Assembly (NCBI GenBank): GCA_963680875.1
Contig: OY804578.1
Location: forward strand, 4,774,001 to 4,838,000
Length of the DNA stretch: 64,000 nucleotides
Direction of reading: 5' to 3'
From: Bathymodiolus brooksi
Taxonomy: Eukaryota; Mollusca; Bivalvia; Mytilida; Modiolidae
Shown here: piece after piece, positions 30,701 through 39,357 of the stretch
Position numbering within the stretch: position 1 is the stretch's first letter
Layout of the letters: every line of letters starts with the position of its first letter
Program-made: the position numbers and the translations under genes
The notes under the pieces: generated by a model
The model's input: the letters and a program-made list of their open reading frames with translations, nothing else
The model's database searches: none
What the model was told of the DNA's origin: nothing

Positions 30701-31134
30701 CGGTTACCCAGGTAATAGTGGTGATCATAACACTTCAATAATGAGCATACCTGATGAATATTATTCTAGAAACGGTTACCCAGGTAATAGTGGTGATCAT
30801 AAAACTTCAATAATGAGCATACCTGATGAATGTTATTCTAGAAACGGTTACCCAGGTAATAGTGGCGATCATATAACTTCAATAATGAGCATACCTGATG
30901 AATGTTTTTCTAGAAACGGTTACCCAGGTAATAGTGGTGATCATAAAACTTCAATAATGAGCATACCTGATGAATGTTATTCTAGAAACGGTTACCCAGG
31001 TAATAGTGGCGATCATAAAACTTCAATAATGAGCATACCTGATGAATGTTATTCTAGAAACGGTTACCCAGGTAATAGTGGCGATCATAAAACTTCAATA
31101 ATGAGCATACCTGATGAATGTTATTCTAGAAACG

Positions 31135-31445
31135 CATCGTGCGCACAAAATTTGATATCTACGTTTGTATTACTATCACTCGGTCGATATTTCAGCTGGT
31201 GGACTATTTATTAGTCCCTGATGGTATCGTTCGCACAGTAGTCAGTTATTCGGTACTGAAATAGTTTATTAGATATATTTATTACTGAAATTCACAGTAC
31301 CTAAATAATGTAATAATTATTAAAATAAGAGTATCCTCACTCAGACATAAGTGACCTTAGCCGATTTTGGCTATCCTGTTTATGCCCTTTAATCTTACTG
31401 CTCCCAAAACTTTAAATTATTAGGTTTTCCAGTCTTTCTATTTTG
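31135..31445 (+). repeat. Body of a dispersed bivalve-type repeat monomer between two satellites
   Basis: This unique segment links the two arrays. It starts CATCGTGCGCACAAAATTTG directly after the last GAAAC of the 72-bp array and runs to TTTTGAGTGTACATGATGAA, the first core of the 38-bp array. Internal phrases CAGCTGGTGGACTATTTATT, CAGTAGTCAG and CCTTAGCCGATTTTGGC match, from memory, the body of a very common mussel dispersed repeat whose monomer ends in a CTGATGAG...GAAACGCG motif. The 3' flank of the 38-bp array (32703-32740, TATTTGACATCTACGTTT) is homologous to the start of this body (TTTGATATCTACGTTT), so both arrays are followed by the same element sequence. The family identity is recollection; the local homology is visible directly. 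Confidence 0.7.
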
Positions 31446-32702
31446 AGTGTACATGATGAAGGTTATTCCAGAAACAGGACGTGCACGTATCTGATGAAGA
31501 TTATTCCAGAAACACGTCGTGTACGTACGTGATGAAGGTTATTCCAGAAACACGTCGTGCACGTAACTGATGAAGTTTATTCTAGAAACACGTCGTGCAC
31601 GTAACTGATGAAGTTTATTCCAGAAACACGTCGTGCATGTAACTGATGAAGTGTATTCCAGAAACACGTCGTGCACGTACCTGATGAAGTTTATTCCAGA
31701 AACACGTCGTGCACGTAACTGATGAAGGTTATTCCAGAAACACGTCGTGCACGTAACTGCTGAAGGTTATTCCAGAAACACGTCGTGCACGTAACTGATG
31801 AAGGTTATTCCAGAAACACGTCGTGCACGTAACTGATGAAGGTTATTCCAGAAACACGTCGTGCACGTAACTGATGAAGGTTATTCCAGAAACACGTCGT
31901 GCACGTAACTGATGAAGTGTATTCCAGAAACACGTCGTGCACGTACCTGATGAAGTTTATTCCAGAAACACGTCGTGCACGTAACTGATGAAGGTTATTC
32001 CAGAAACACGTCGTGCACGTAACTGATGAAGGTTATTCCAGAAACACGTCGTGCACGTAACTGATGAAGGTTATTCCAGAAACAAGTCGTGCACGTAACT
32101 GATGAAGGTTATTCCAGAAACAAGTCGTGCACGTAACTGATGAAGGTTTTTCCAGAAACACGTCGTGCACGTAACTGATGAAGGTTATTCCAGAAACACG
32201 TCGTGCACGTAACGGATGAAGGTTATTCCAGAAACACGTCGTGCACGTAACTGATGAAGTGTATTCCAGAAACACGTCGTGCACGTACCTGATGAAGTTT
32301 ATTCCAGAAACACGTCGTGCACGTAACTGATGAAGGTTATTCCAGAAACATGTCGTGCACGTAACTGATGAAGGTTATTCCAGAAACAAGTCGTGCACGT
32401 AACTGATGAAGGTTATTCCAGAAACACGTCGTGCACGTAACTGATGAAGGTTATTCCAGAAACACGTCGTGCACGTAACGGATGAAGGTTATTCCAGAAA
32501 CACGTCGTGCACGTAACTGATGAAGTGTATTCCAGAAACACGTCGTGCACGTACCTGATGAAGTTTATTCCAGAAACACGTCGTGCACGTAACTGATGAA
32601 GGTTATTCCAGAAACATGTCGTGCACGTAACTGATGAAGGTTATTCCAGAAACACGTCGTGCACGTAACTGATGAAGTTTATTCCAGAAAACGTCGTGCA
32701 CA
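31446..32702 (+). repeat. 38-bp satellite array with hammerhead-like core (about 33 units)
   Basis: This is a tandem array of a 38-bp unit consisting of CTGATGAAGG, TTATTCCAGAAAC and ACGTCGTGCACGTAA. The CTGATGAA...TTATTCCAGAAAC part (about 23 bp) is shared with the 72-bp satellite; the remainder differs. Read as RNA, CUGAUGA and GAAAC flank a short GG-UUAUU-CC hairpin, and GAAAC is followed by a GUC triplet and the palindrome CGUGCACG. Variant units (GTGTATTCC followed by GTACCTGATG) recur at 31651, 31917, 32259 and 32525, which are 7-, 9- and 7-unit spacings, so the array has its own higher-order structure. Open frames across it are by-products of the repeat. Confidence 0.93.
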
Positions 32703-32740
32703 CTATATTTGACATCTACGTTTTTGTTACATTATGAATG
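32703..32740 (+). repeat. Start of a second copy of the repeat-monomer body
   Basis: Immediately after the last GAAAACGTCGTGCAC the sequence reads TATATTTGACATCTACGTTT then TTGTTACATTA. It matches 31147-31180 (AATTTGATATCTACGTTTGT then ATTACTAT) closely and then diverges, so the next monomer is truncated here. Confidence 0.65.
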
Positions 32741-32959
32741 AACGAAAAAAATGTTAAATAGAAAGAGGTATACATGTGCAGGTGTGTTGCTGGGAACAAT
32801 GATCCTTCTTTTGTTTTTGCTGTGACTTTTGAAAGTTACACCCCTTTCCGTTCCTCTCCTTAAGCTTGCCCCTCCACGCGCCTTTCGATCCACGTCTAAA
32901 GCCCCCTCTTCCCCCTCCATACTCTTAGTATCCACATATCTATACGAGATATTGTGTAA

Positions 32960-33790
32960 GCCATAATTGTTCATGTTTATACCAATTGACGATAAAGGTT
33001 CTCTTTTGATTTCTCTTGCACGGGTGTAAGAAAGTTTGATGTTGCTGTTCCTCATCATGTATTTTTTATTTCTTTTAAAGTAAGTAAGAGGTCTAAAAAT
33101 GTACTTGTCTGTGCTTAAGTCTATTTTAGCTTCTCGTATATAACATTGTAAAATAGTAACCGGACATTGTGGAGTATTCAACTTTGCAATTAAAACATTT
33201 TTGCCATTTCTGTAGCAATCCGTCTTGTTTTTCTAAATAAAAATATCTACGTGTTCTTCATGAAAAGTAATAGTATTCGCTTTGATATTACTCAACTCAT
33301 CATACCGTAAAAATCCGGTATACGATAAGGCACATATAACTGATAGCCTCAACTCCTTTAAGGTGCGGTTAACTGTATTAAATTTTAGAAACAGTAATTT
33401 CATTAAATCTGCCGTAAGTGGTTCTTTTTTCTTAATCGATCTGTTTAACTCCCGTGTTGAAGCCTCAACTATGCTTCTGGCGATATCTGCTTCACATGGG
33501 TCTGATAAACATGCAGTGCTATGAGCTCATTTGATGCCATAACATGCACTTTCTATAGTGCTGTGATGCTTAACAGCCCCATGAGATACTGTAGATAAAG
33601 AGCTATGTGTAATTCGCTACTCAGAAGTACTGAATCTATTTCTTTATAATTTTCTGCCCAAGACATATATCTTTTGAAACTTCCTACGTATTTTGAAATT
33701 GTATTTTTGGCTCTGGAGTTGATGATAGTGCTATGTAAATTGTTGAAAAGTTTCTTAAGATCCCGATGTTTAACTGGTCTTTCCAAAGAC
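32960..33790 (-). pseudogene. DIRS tyrosine recombinase, nearly in one frame
   Basis: The minus strand from 33786 reads the SAM-like N-terminal domain (KNTISKYVGSFKRYMSWAEN, SSELHIALYLQYL). From about 33520 it reads the catalytic domain, ACLSDPCEADIARSIVEA and ELRLSVICALSYTGFLRYDE; the Arg of FLRYDEL is the first catalytic arginine. It then runs through TPQCPVTILQCYIR and LSYTRAREIKREPLSSIG to YGLHNIS near 32965. Two in-frame stops are visible (TGA for an expected Trp near 33530, TAG near 33235). The second active-site box HxxR reads HNIS and the catalytic Tyr is not found, so the enzyme would be inactive even without the stops. Confidence 0.8.
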
Positions 33791-33899
33791 CAAAATCCGG
33801 TTGTGAAAGGTTTCTACAATACAAATAGCAATGAATTACTTACTAATATAATTAATTAAACGAAATTAAATACCTTACTTTTATAAATCCATTCCTTGT

Positions 33900-34050
33900 G
33901 ATCCAGTGACCTTCAAACAATAAAAAATGGTCTTTCAAGGTTGTGTCCAGTGACGGAACTATACCAATTCCAGTCACATAACAAAATTGTCCAGTGACTA
34001 TATATCAAAACTGTCCAGTGACATAACAAATTGTCCAGAGACAATCAGTA
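33900..34050. repeat. Short direct repeats TGTCCAGTGAC
   Basis: The motif (T)GTCCAGTGAC or a close variant occurs at about 33904, 33946, 33991, 34013 and 34032, with an inverted-looking CCAGTCAC at about 33970. Spacings near 20-45 bp and shared ATAACAAA tails suggest a small degenerate tandem array inserted between the linker and recombinase portions of the DIRS copy. Confidence 0.6.
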
Positions 34051-34083
34051 TAAAAATAATTTTGAAAATAAATAAAAAAACAA

Positions 34084-34491
34084 TTAACTTATTAAAGCAT
34101 CTAATCTAATTATTAACAATTTTCCTTTAAAATCCTCTCTTGCGAATATAGAATTTACGTTCATTCCTACTTCTAATATTCTTTCTGTTTCTGTGAACTC
34201 TAAAACGTCTGTTACATACGGTTTATACTCTAGAGCATCCTCAAAAATGAGTGGCCAAAACGAAGAAGAAGTCGATTTCGGTACTATCAAGGTTCTCTTA
34301 GCTTTACATTTCACAAGTTGATTGATAGAGCTACTGACTAATGGTACTGGTGGAACTAACCAGCTTACGTCCTGTGACCAGTCAGAATTAAACGAGTTCA
34401 TCCCCAAGGAACCGGGATTCCAATATAATGAATTAAATAGCGTTGTTACTACTAGCAAATCTATCCACACTGTGTGGACCCCATAATTCAT
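34084..34491 (-). pseudogene. DIRS RNase H to recombinase linker
   Basis: This 135-codon open stretch contains FNSLYWNPGSLGMNSFN, WLVPPVPLVSSSINQLVKCK and TLIVPKSTSSSFWPLIF, the conserved linker between RNase H and recombinase in animal DIRS elements. It continues the frame of the RNase H tail upstream and is separated from the recombinase by the short direct repeats at 33900-34050. Confidence 0.75.
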
Positions 34492-34494
34492 CTA

Positions 34495-35785
34495 TGAACT
34501 GAAAAAACTCAGTAGATATTGCCCAATCGTCAATATCTATAATTCGACTTAAATAGTCTGCTTGTGTATTCTATTCTCTTGGTATCCATACTGTATGAAT
34601 CTCCGTGTCATTTTTAGCACAAAATTCAAAAATTGTCAATGCTAAACTCTGAAGTTCATGTTACTTCCCTTTAAGATAATGCTTGCTGCATTCTAACTGT
34701 CGGTATAACAAGTGACTGAACTTCCCTTTAAAACATCTTTAAAGGACAACAAACATAACTCTACAGCTTTTATCTCTCTCCAGGTAGAACTCTTACCTGC
34801 TTCCAATTTCAACCATGTCTTAAACATGACCAAATGTGAATTTTTAATAAAACCCGCTGCGCCTATATCGCTAGCATCTGTAAAAATATCATATGCAGAT
34901 TCTTTCTCTAATAAAAATACAGGTTTTACATTGGAAATGTTTAATTTCCAAAACATCAGTTCTCGTATGCAATCTTGTTTGTGATAGATGTTCAAATTGT
35001 TGTTCCAGTTTAATTTTTCATTTAAAGCCGAAAACATACATCTTGTCATGATTTGAGTAATAAAACCTACAGCTGGTGTCGTAGCAATAATCTTACCAGA
35101 TACTTTGGCTAATGTTCTTGCTCTTACTCTATGGGAATCACTAGTACTGAGCACAGATGAAATAAGCGCAGATAATTCTAATACCATTTTCTCAGGTACG
35201 CGTAATATACACAGTTTCAAAATCCCAAGGAAATCCTAACCCCTCTATTGTTTGACTAGGTTTCCAAATACTCTTATCTTTATTCGGGACCAGACCTGAC
35301 CTTACGATATCGTTTTTAACGACCTGTGCGTGTTCATAACAGTTTCTGCTTACTCGAATCCATCATCTAAATATAATACAACTTTAATGCTCTGGCGTCT
35401 CCAATATGCAACTAAAGGTCGTAATAGTTTTGTAAAAATGTATGCTCTTGATTTAAGCCCAAATGGTAATACTGTAAAAACAAAATATCTTTCTATATTA
35501 TTGAATATCCAGGTAAACCCTAAAAAAAGTTTGATATTTTTGAAAAATATCTATGTGGTGATAACCCGGTTTGAGATCAAAAATGAATCCAAAACCTCCC
35601 TTTGTAACGTAGTGCTTTAATGTTATCCAGTTTTCAAACTTAATTTCGTTAAGAACTACCTTGTTGTTTACATGTCTCAAATCTAGTATTAACCGTTCTT
35701 TTCCTTTTCCGTTAATCGATACAGTTAAAGGATTAACCACGTGTGGTCTGTTCGACTGCTCTTTTACTAAGCCGCCCTTTAACAA
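34495..35785 (-). pseudogene. DIRS reverse transcriptase and RNase H, broken
   Basis: The minus strand encodes RT core sequence in pieces. 35785-35498 includes RLILDLRHVNNKV and FGFIFDLKPGYHHIDIF (motif A aspartate). 35400-35350 reads VVLYLDDGF, the catalytic YxDD-type box, followed by a stop. 35220-34693 holds the connection and RNase H with YDIFTDASD, STWREIKAVELCL and CYTDS, the three acidic RNase H positions. After a stop and a frameshift the tail reads VWIPRE-stop-NTQADYLSR near 34590-34540, characteristic of DIRS RNase H. At least four lesions make it non-functional. Confidence 0.85.
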
Positions 35786-36381
35786 CTAGACAATAACTGT
35801 ATCTACAAAATGTTTATGTTCAATACAAGATTTGTTATTTTTCAAAAATGTTATCTCGGATTTGAGTAATAAAGGGATTTTATAGCCCTCTTTCATAACG
35901 TCTAAAATGAATATAGATGTGCCAATTCGTTCCCAAAATTCAACGGACTTTTTTAATCGTCCTTTAACAATAATATCAGATATACCGAACTCATATTCGT
36001 AAAAAGTATCTAAATTTTCTACATTGTCTACCTCAAAAAACATTTCTGTTTGTCTTTTTACACAACAGGTCCCCTACCAACTCCGAATTTACTGTCGTTG
36101 TAGGTCTTTCTCCACTCTCGGGCCCAATGTCCATAACCTCTGCTATAGTAGTACTGGTCGTTTGTCTTGTAATTCTTAGGAGCCGATGCACCGGCTCCCG
36201 TTGCTCGAAAGGGCTGCGTGGCATTGTCATTAACTGCATTCCCACCGTCATTCGTGTAAATGATCCTGCTGGTCTTTTTCTGTTTTGTTTTCCTGTACTC
36301 TTCTGTTGTCGTATTCCTTGTCTTTGTAATTGCTTCTGGAGAAGAGTCGTCTTTCAGCATTCTTTCATCCGAATCTGACAT
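35786..36381 (-). pseudogene. DIRS Gag-like ORF remnant with a ruined zinc knuckle
   Basis: The minus strand opens at 36381 with MSDSDERMLKDDSSPEAITK and continues to a segment YYYSRGYGHWAREW near 36110-36150. The spacing looks like a CCHC zinc knuckle (GHxAREx context) in which the cysteines have become Tyr, Ser and Trp while the His remains. A second frame (36043-35786) continues with NVENLDTFYEYEFGISDIIV and IGTSIFILDVMKEGYKIPLL, the usual lead-in to a DIRS reverse transcriptase, so a frameshift separates the two. The knuckle reading is from motif spacing only. Confidence 0.6.
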
Positions 36382-36749
36382 TCTTCAATAAAGGTAATAA
36401 CAAAATTACCGAACTCCGAACAATCTTACAAAGGGAAAGTCAAAACTCATAATTATATAAACAGACAAAATCAGTCAACAACTGGAAAACTGTGAAAACC
36501 GTAATGACCCTGACTTGGTACAGGCATTTCTAAAGAAATGGTGGGTTGAATCAGATTTTAAGGCGCCAAACCTCCCGCTCTCATTACGGTTCAAAGGTTC
36601 CGGCTGTCACTGTAACAGTATTTAAATACAGGAACAAAATAGGTAAAATAGTTGTCAAAGCAGTACCATATTCGGTGACGTAAATGTCAAAAATATTTTT
36701 ACGTCACACATTGACAAAAAACATTCTTGACATATTTGACTCTTTATCT
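36382..36749. other. Intergenic segment with a GTGACGTAAA inverted repeat
   Basis: This is non-coding sequence between the DIRS copy and the Penelope-related RT. A perfect 10-bp inverted repeat GTGACGTAAA / TTTACGTCAC lies at 36675-36684 and 36698-36707. Otherwise I see only AT-rich sequence and a local repeat around TCATTACGGTT. Confidence 0.5.
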
Positions 36750-38155
36750 TTATACATTTTCATTATATGAAAATGCATCGCTTATAATTTTTTCTGCAGA
36801 GACGGAATATATTTCGACAAGATATTGGTATCGGAATATAAACTTTTTAAGAGATCGAATAAGGCGAATCTTTTTATAGCCCTGGTCCAGTAGCCTGTTT
36901 CTCAGATGAAGATGACGTTTCAGGAAATCAGAATAATTGCTACTGCCCCTTGCATAGCGAATCAATTGCGAGATGTAAACACCATATGCAGGAGAAGCTG
37001 GTATATTGCGGCACATATTTGGAAAATTTATGATTTTAAAATTGAAGTCGTCCCGCTTATCATAAATTTTAGTACTGAGTTGACCACTGTCGTCAAATTC
37101 GAGGTATAAGTCCAAAAATGATGCGGACGTAGCTGTATCGGTGGTCTCTTTAACTTCCAGCTCTGGAGGATATATCAATGGAAGAAATTCTGCAAATCTA
37201 GAATTATTGATAGATAAAACGTCATCAATATACCTGTATGTGAAATTAAAGACTCTAGCCTCATGAATCTTCTTATCTTTTACAAGCTTTTGAAGAAACT
37301 CCGACTCATATGAGTATAGAAATAAATCGGCTAGAAGAGGGCACAATTCGTACCCATTGGTATGCCGACGACTTGCTGAAACAGTGTCCCTCCAAAGGAG
37401 ACAAATATGTTATCGATGAGGAACTCCAGCATACTGATCACTTGTTCCTCGGAGTAGCATGTTTTACCTTTATGAATTTTGTTTGAAAAATATGTGGAAT
37501 TGTAGCCTAACACAACAAATTTTGAGCCATAGTTTCTATGACTAAAAGCTTTATGAATTGTTTCTTTTAAGCGGGTTTTTAATTTGTCATGCGGTAGGGT
37601 GGTATATAGAGTTGAAAAATCAAAGGTTTTGATGGAGGATACCTGAGAGAAAGATCTTGATTTCAGGTTATCCAAAAGATCTTTAGAGTTTTTCAAAATC
37701 CACATGTGATTTATGCCACTACGCGAGTAAACAGTTTCACAATATTTCTGTTGTCCCTCTTTTACTGCAGACAGAATCTTTGTTAGGTGAATAGACAATT
37801 CTTTCGTCGAACAAGTTGATGATCCCGCTATGTACCTTTCTTTGTATGGTGTCTTATGGAGTTTAGGTATCCAATATAAATAGGGTAAATCCTCAGACTT
37901 TTTACCAGAGGGAATGTTTAAAGAGGTCATGAATGATCTGTGGTTAGCTAGGATTTCATCTTTGTCGAACGAAGTTGGTTTGTATGTGGTATTACTAGAG
38001 GTGTTGCTATTTATTCAATATTCAATATGGCGATAAAAATTTGACTTCACAATAAGCTCGTGGATCTGCTCGACACGATCACTGCCTAGTCTCGATACTG
38101 AATTCTTCTCACAGTTCTTTAAATACCCCCGTATTATGAAAACCGATTCTTACTA
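36750..38155 (-). pseudogene. Penelope-related reverse transcriptase lacking GIY-YIG domain, frameshifted
   Basis: The minus strand reads continuously recognisable protein from about 38155 (SVFIIRGYLKNCEKN) through FYRHIEY, a TGA stop near 38013, KPTSFDKDEILANHRSFMTS, YLYWIPKLHKTPYKERYIAG, KTFDFSTLYTTLPHDKLK (motif A), GGTLFQQVVGIPMGTNCA and, after a 1-bp deletion in a C run near 37337, PLLADLFLYSYE, FTYRYIDDVLSINN (YxDD box) and SASFLDLYLEFDD, ending at 36750. The PKLHK, FSTLYT and IPMGTNCAPLLADLFLY signatures are those of Penelope-like RTs. No GIY-YIG segment follows before the stop. Two lesions in about 470 codons make it dead but fairly young. Confidence 0.8.
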
Positions 38156-38504
38156 ATACAGTAAGAAATTACTACGCACTATATACATAAATATATCAAT
38201 TGTGTCCCAATAATATTAGAGAAAAACAACAAACTTAGATTACAATAAAAGTTGATATGTCGTTTGTTCATGTTAAATTGTATTTATTTCATTAAAAGAT
38301 TAAAAAAATACATTAAGGGATAAGGCGAATAATTGATTTACACAATCTCTTTTTTATCGTCACATATAGAATAATACACGTGACGGTAATGCCCCATAGC
38401 AGGGATGATAATAGACAAGAAGAATTAAACCTTCAAAAATGGCGTTTCTTCATGTTTTAAAGGTTTAATTATATAATCATAGCAGTAAACATTAAATATT
38501 AATA
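38156..38504. other. AT-rich intergenic segment
   Basis: No coding signal is seen. A TCGTCAC/GTGACGGTAATG pair near 38357-38395 resembles the GTGACGGTAAAG motifs found beyond the other side of the Polinton derivative. Confidence 0.4.
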
Positions 38505-38507
38505 TGC

Positions 38508-38612
38508 TAAAATATTTACATATTTTATATGTAAAATATTTACATATTTTATATGTAAAATATTTACATATTTTATATGTAAAATATTTACATATTTTAT
38601 ATGTAAAATATT
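38508..38612. repeat. 24-bp AT-rich tandem repeat (about 4.3 copies)
   Basis: The unit TAAAATATTTACATATTTTA + TATG repeats without variation. It is rich in self-complementary AAATATTT/ATATAAAATAT and could form cruciforms. It sits about 65 bp outside the left target duplication of the Polinton derivative. Confidence 0.9.
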
Positions 38613-38673
38613 TCCTTTATTTACTCTGAAATGTGTGTCCTATGAATTTCTGTCTTTACTGTCACGAAAATGT

Positions 38674-38679
38674 AACGTT
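38674..38679. repeat. Left 6-bp target-site duplication AACGTT
   Basis: AACGTT abuts the left terminal inverted repeat, which begins AGTAGTG at 38680. The identical hexamer abuts the right terminus at 43245-43250. Six-base duplications are the hallmark of Polinton/Maverick integration. Confidence 0.75.
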
Positions 38680-38914
38680 AGTAGTGAATAGGGCCCGTAT
38701 AGCGCTATTGACCCCTATGTTAAACCATTTTTCACTCCTCAATTGTGCAGTCAGTCGTGACCAAGTACACCTTTTCATCGTATTTCACGTTTGTACGAGT
38801 TTTTGTCGTATTGTTTACGCGTGTTTCACGTTTTTACGTTCATTTAAATTTTTAATGGCTATTTGTTCGTTTTGTTAACGTTTTTTTTTCTTTTTTGTAC
38901 GTTTTTCGTGTTTT

Positions 38915-39000
38915 GGATGGCGGGCGGCGGCGAGCAGCGGCGGGCATCGGTGGTGGTGGAGGGAGGGAGGAGGTGGCGGTGGCGGCGGCTGCTGCGTGAG
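38915..39000 (+). other. G-rich tract in the left arm (possible G-quadruplex or promoter)
   Basis: A run of GGCGGGCGGCGG, GGTGGTGGTGG and GGAGGGAGGGAGGAGG is embedded in AT-rich sequence. The matching C-rich tract is at about 42930-43010 in the right arm. It lies about 360 bp upstream of the polymerase start codon, a plausible promoter position. Runs of three G separated by short loops could form a quadruplex. Function is inferred. Confidence 0.5.
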
Positions 39001-39270
39001 AGAGACTAATTGGTGGTATTGTGACGTGAAGTAGAAATTAGAACCAGAAGAAAAAATATAAAACAAACGGAGAGATAAACGAAAAGACAAAACACAAGAG
39101 ACAAAGAGAATTAAACAGACCGTGTCGAATGTCACTACACTTTCATGACTCATCGATCTATTTTTAGTAACATGCCGTCACCTATGAAAGCCGACTCGAC
39201 GCGAAACATTCTCATTCTGCGCCCAGACGTGTTTAGAGCTCAGAGCAAACGCCAATTAGACAGAGCAGAT

Positions 39271-39357
39271 GTAAGTCATACATGTAGTTTTAACAAATAA
39301 TTAACATGTAGTTGAACTGTTTGATTCATGTTGTAAATATACATTTGTCTTTTACAG
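39271..39357 (+). other. Predicted 5'UTR intron of the polymerase gene, left arm
   Basis: GCAGAT|GTAAGT gives a strong donor at 39271, and TTTGTCTTTTACAG| gives a strong acceptor ending at 39357, immediately before the ATG at 39358. The same donor and acceptor are present in the right arm (acceptor next to the ATG at 42566). The length of 87 bp is plausible for an invertebrate intron. Confidence 0.55.

Larger units (their letters stand above)
1..31134 (+). repeat. Giant 72-bp satellite array (about 430 units)
   Basis: The whole stretch is a head-to-tail array of a 72-bp unit that begins ATGAGCATACCTGATGAATG, continues TTATTCTAGAAACGG, then TTACCCAGGTAATAGTGG and TGATCATAACACTTCAATA. Units differ by a few recurrent substitutions (TCT/TCC before AGA, CCA/CCT/CCG before GGTAAT, AAC/AAA/AAAGCT after CAT, TGT/TAT after GAA). 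Because 72 is a multiple of three and the consensus has no stop in one frame, very long open frames arise (up to 1925 codons at 15030-20807), built from a 24-residue peptide MSIPDECYSR + NGYPGNSGDHNTSI. The frame is broken repeatedly by stops and 1-bp deletions, and the opposite strand is also open in places, so I treat this as satellite DNA and not a gene. The left edge lies outside the window; the right edge is GAAACG at about 31134. The unit contains a hammerhead-like core (CTGATGA...GAAAC). Confidence 0.97.
32960..36381 (-). mobile_element. Degenerate DIRS-type (tyrosine recombinase) retrotransposon
   Basis: Reading the minus strand from 36381 down to about 32960 gives, in order, a Gag-like segment, a reverse transcriptase with a YLDD motif, an RNase H domain and a tyrosine recombinase. 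This gag-RT-RH-YR order with no integrase is the DIRS arrangement. Every domain carries frameshifts or stops, so the copy is dead. Terminal and internal complementary repeats typical of DIRS could not be delimited. The recombinase end merges at its lower edge into unrelated sequence (32741-32960) next to the 38-bp satellite. Confidence 0.85.

Noticed and set aside
1..31134. CRISPR array
   Set aside because: There are no unique spacers between repeats; the whole 72-bp unit is repeated, and the context is eukaryotic.
36127..36378. Plus-strand 83-codon ORF opposite the DIRS Gag
   Set aside because: It is a shadow of the minus-strand Gag-like frame.
38875..39153. Polyproline ORF (and its mirror at 42771-43049)
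   Set aside because: The proline run is a translation of the G-rich non-coding tract upstream of the polymerase start; there is no conserved domain.
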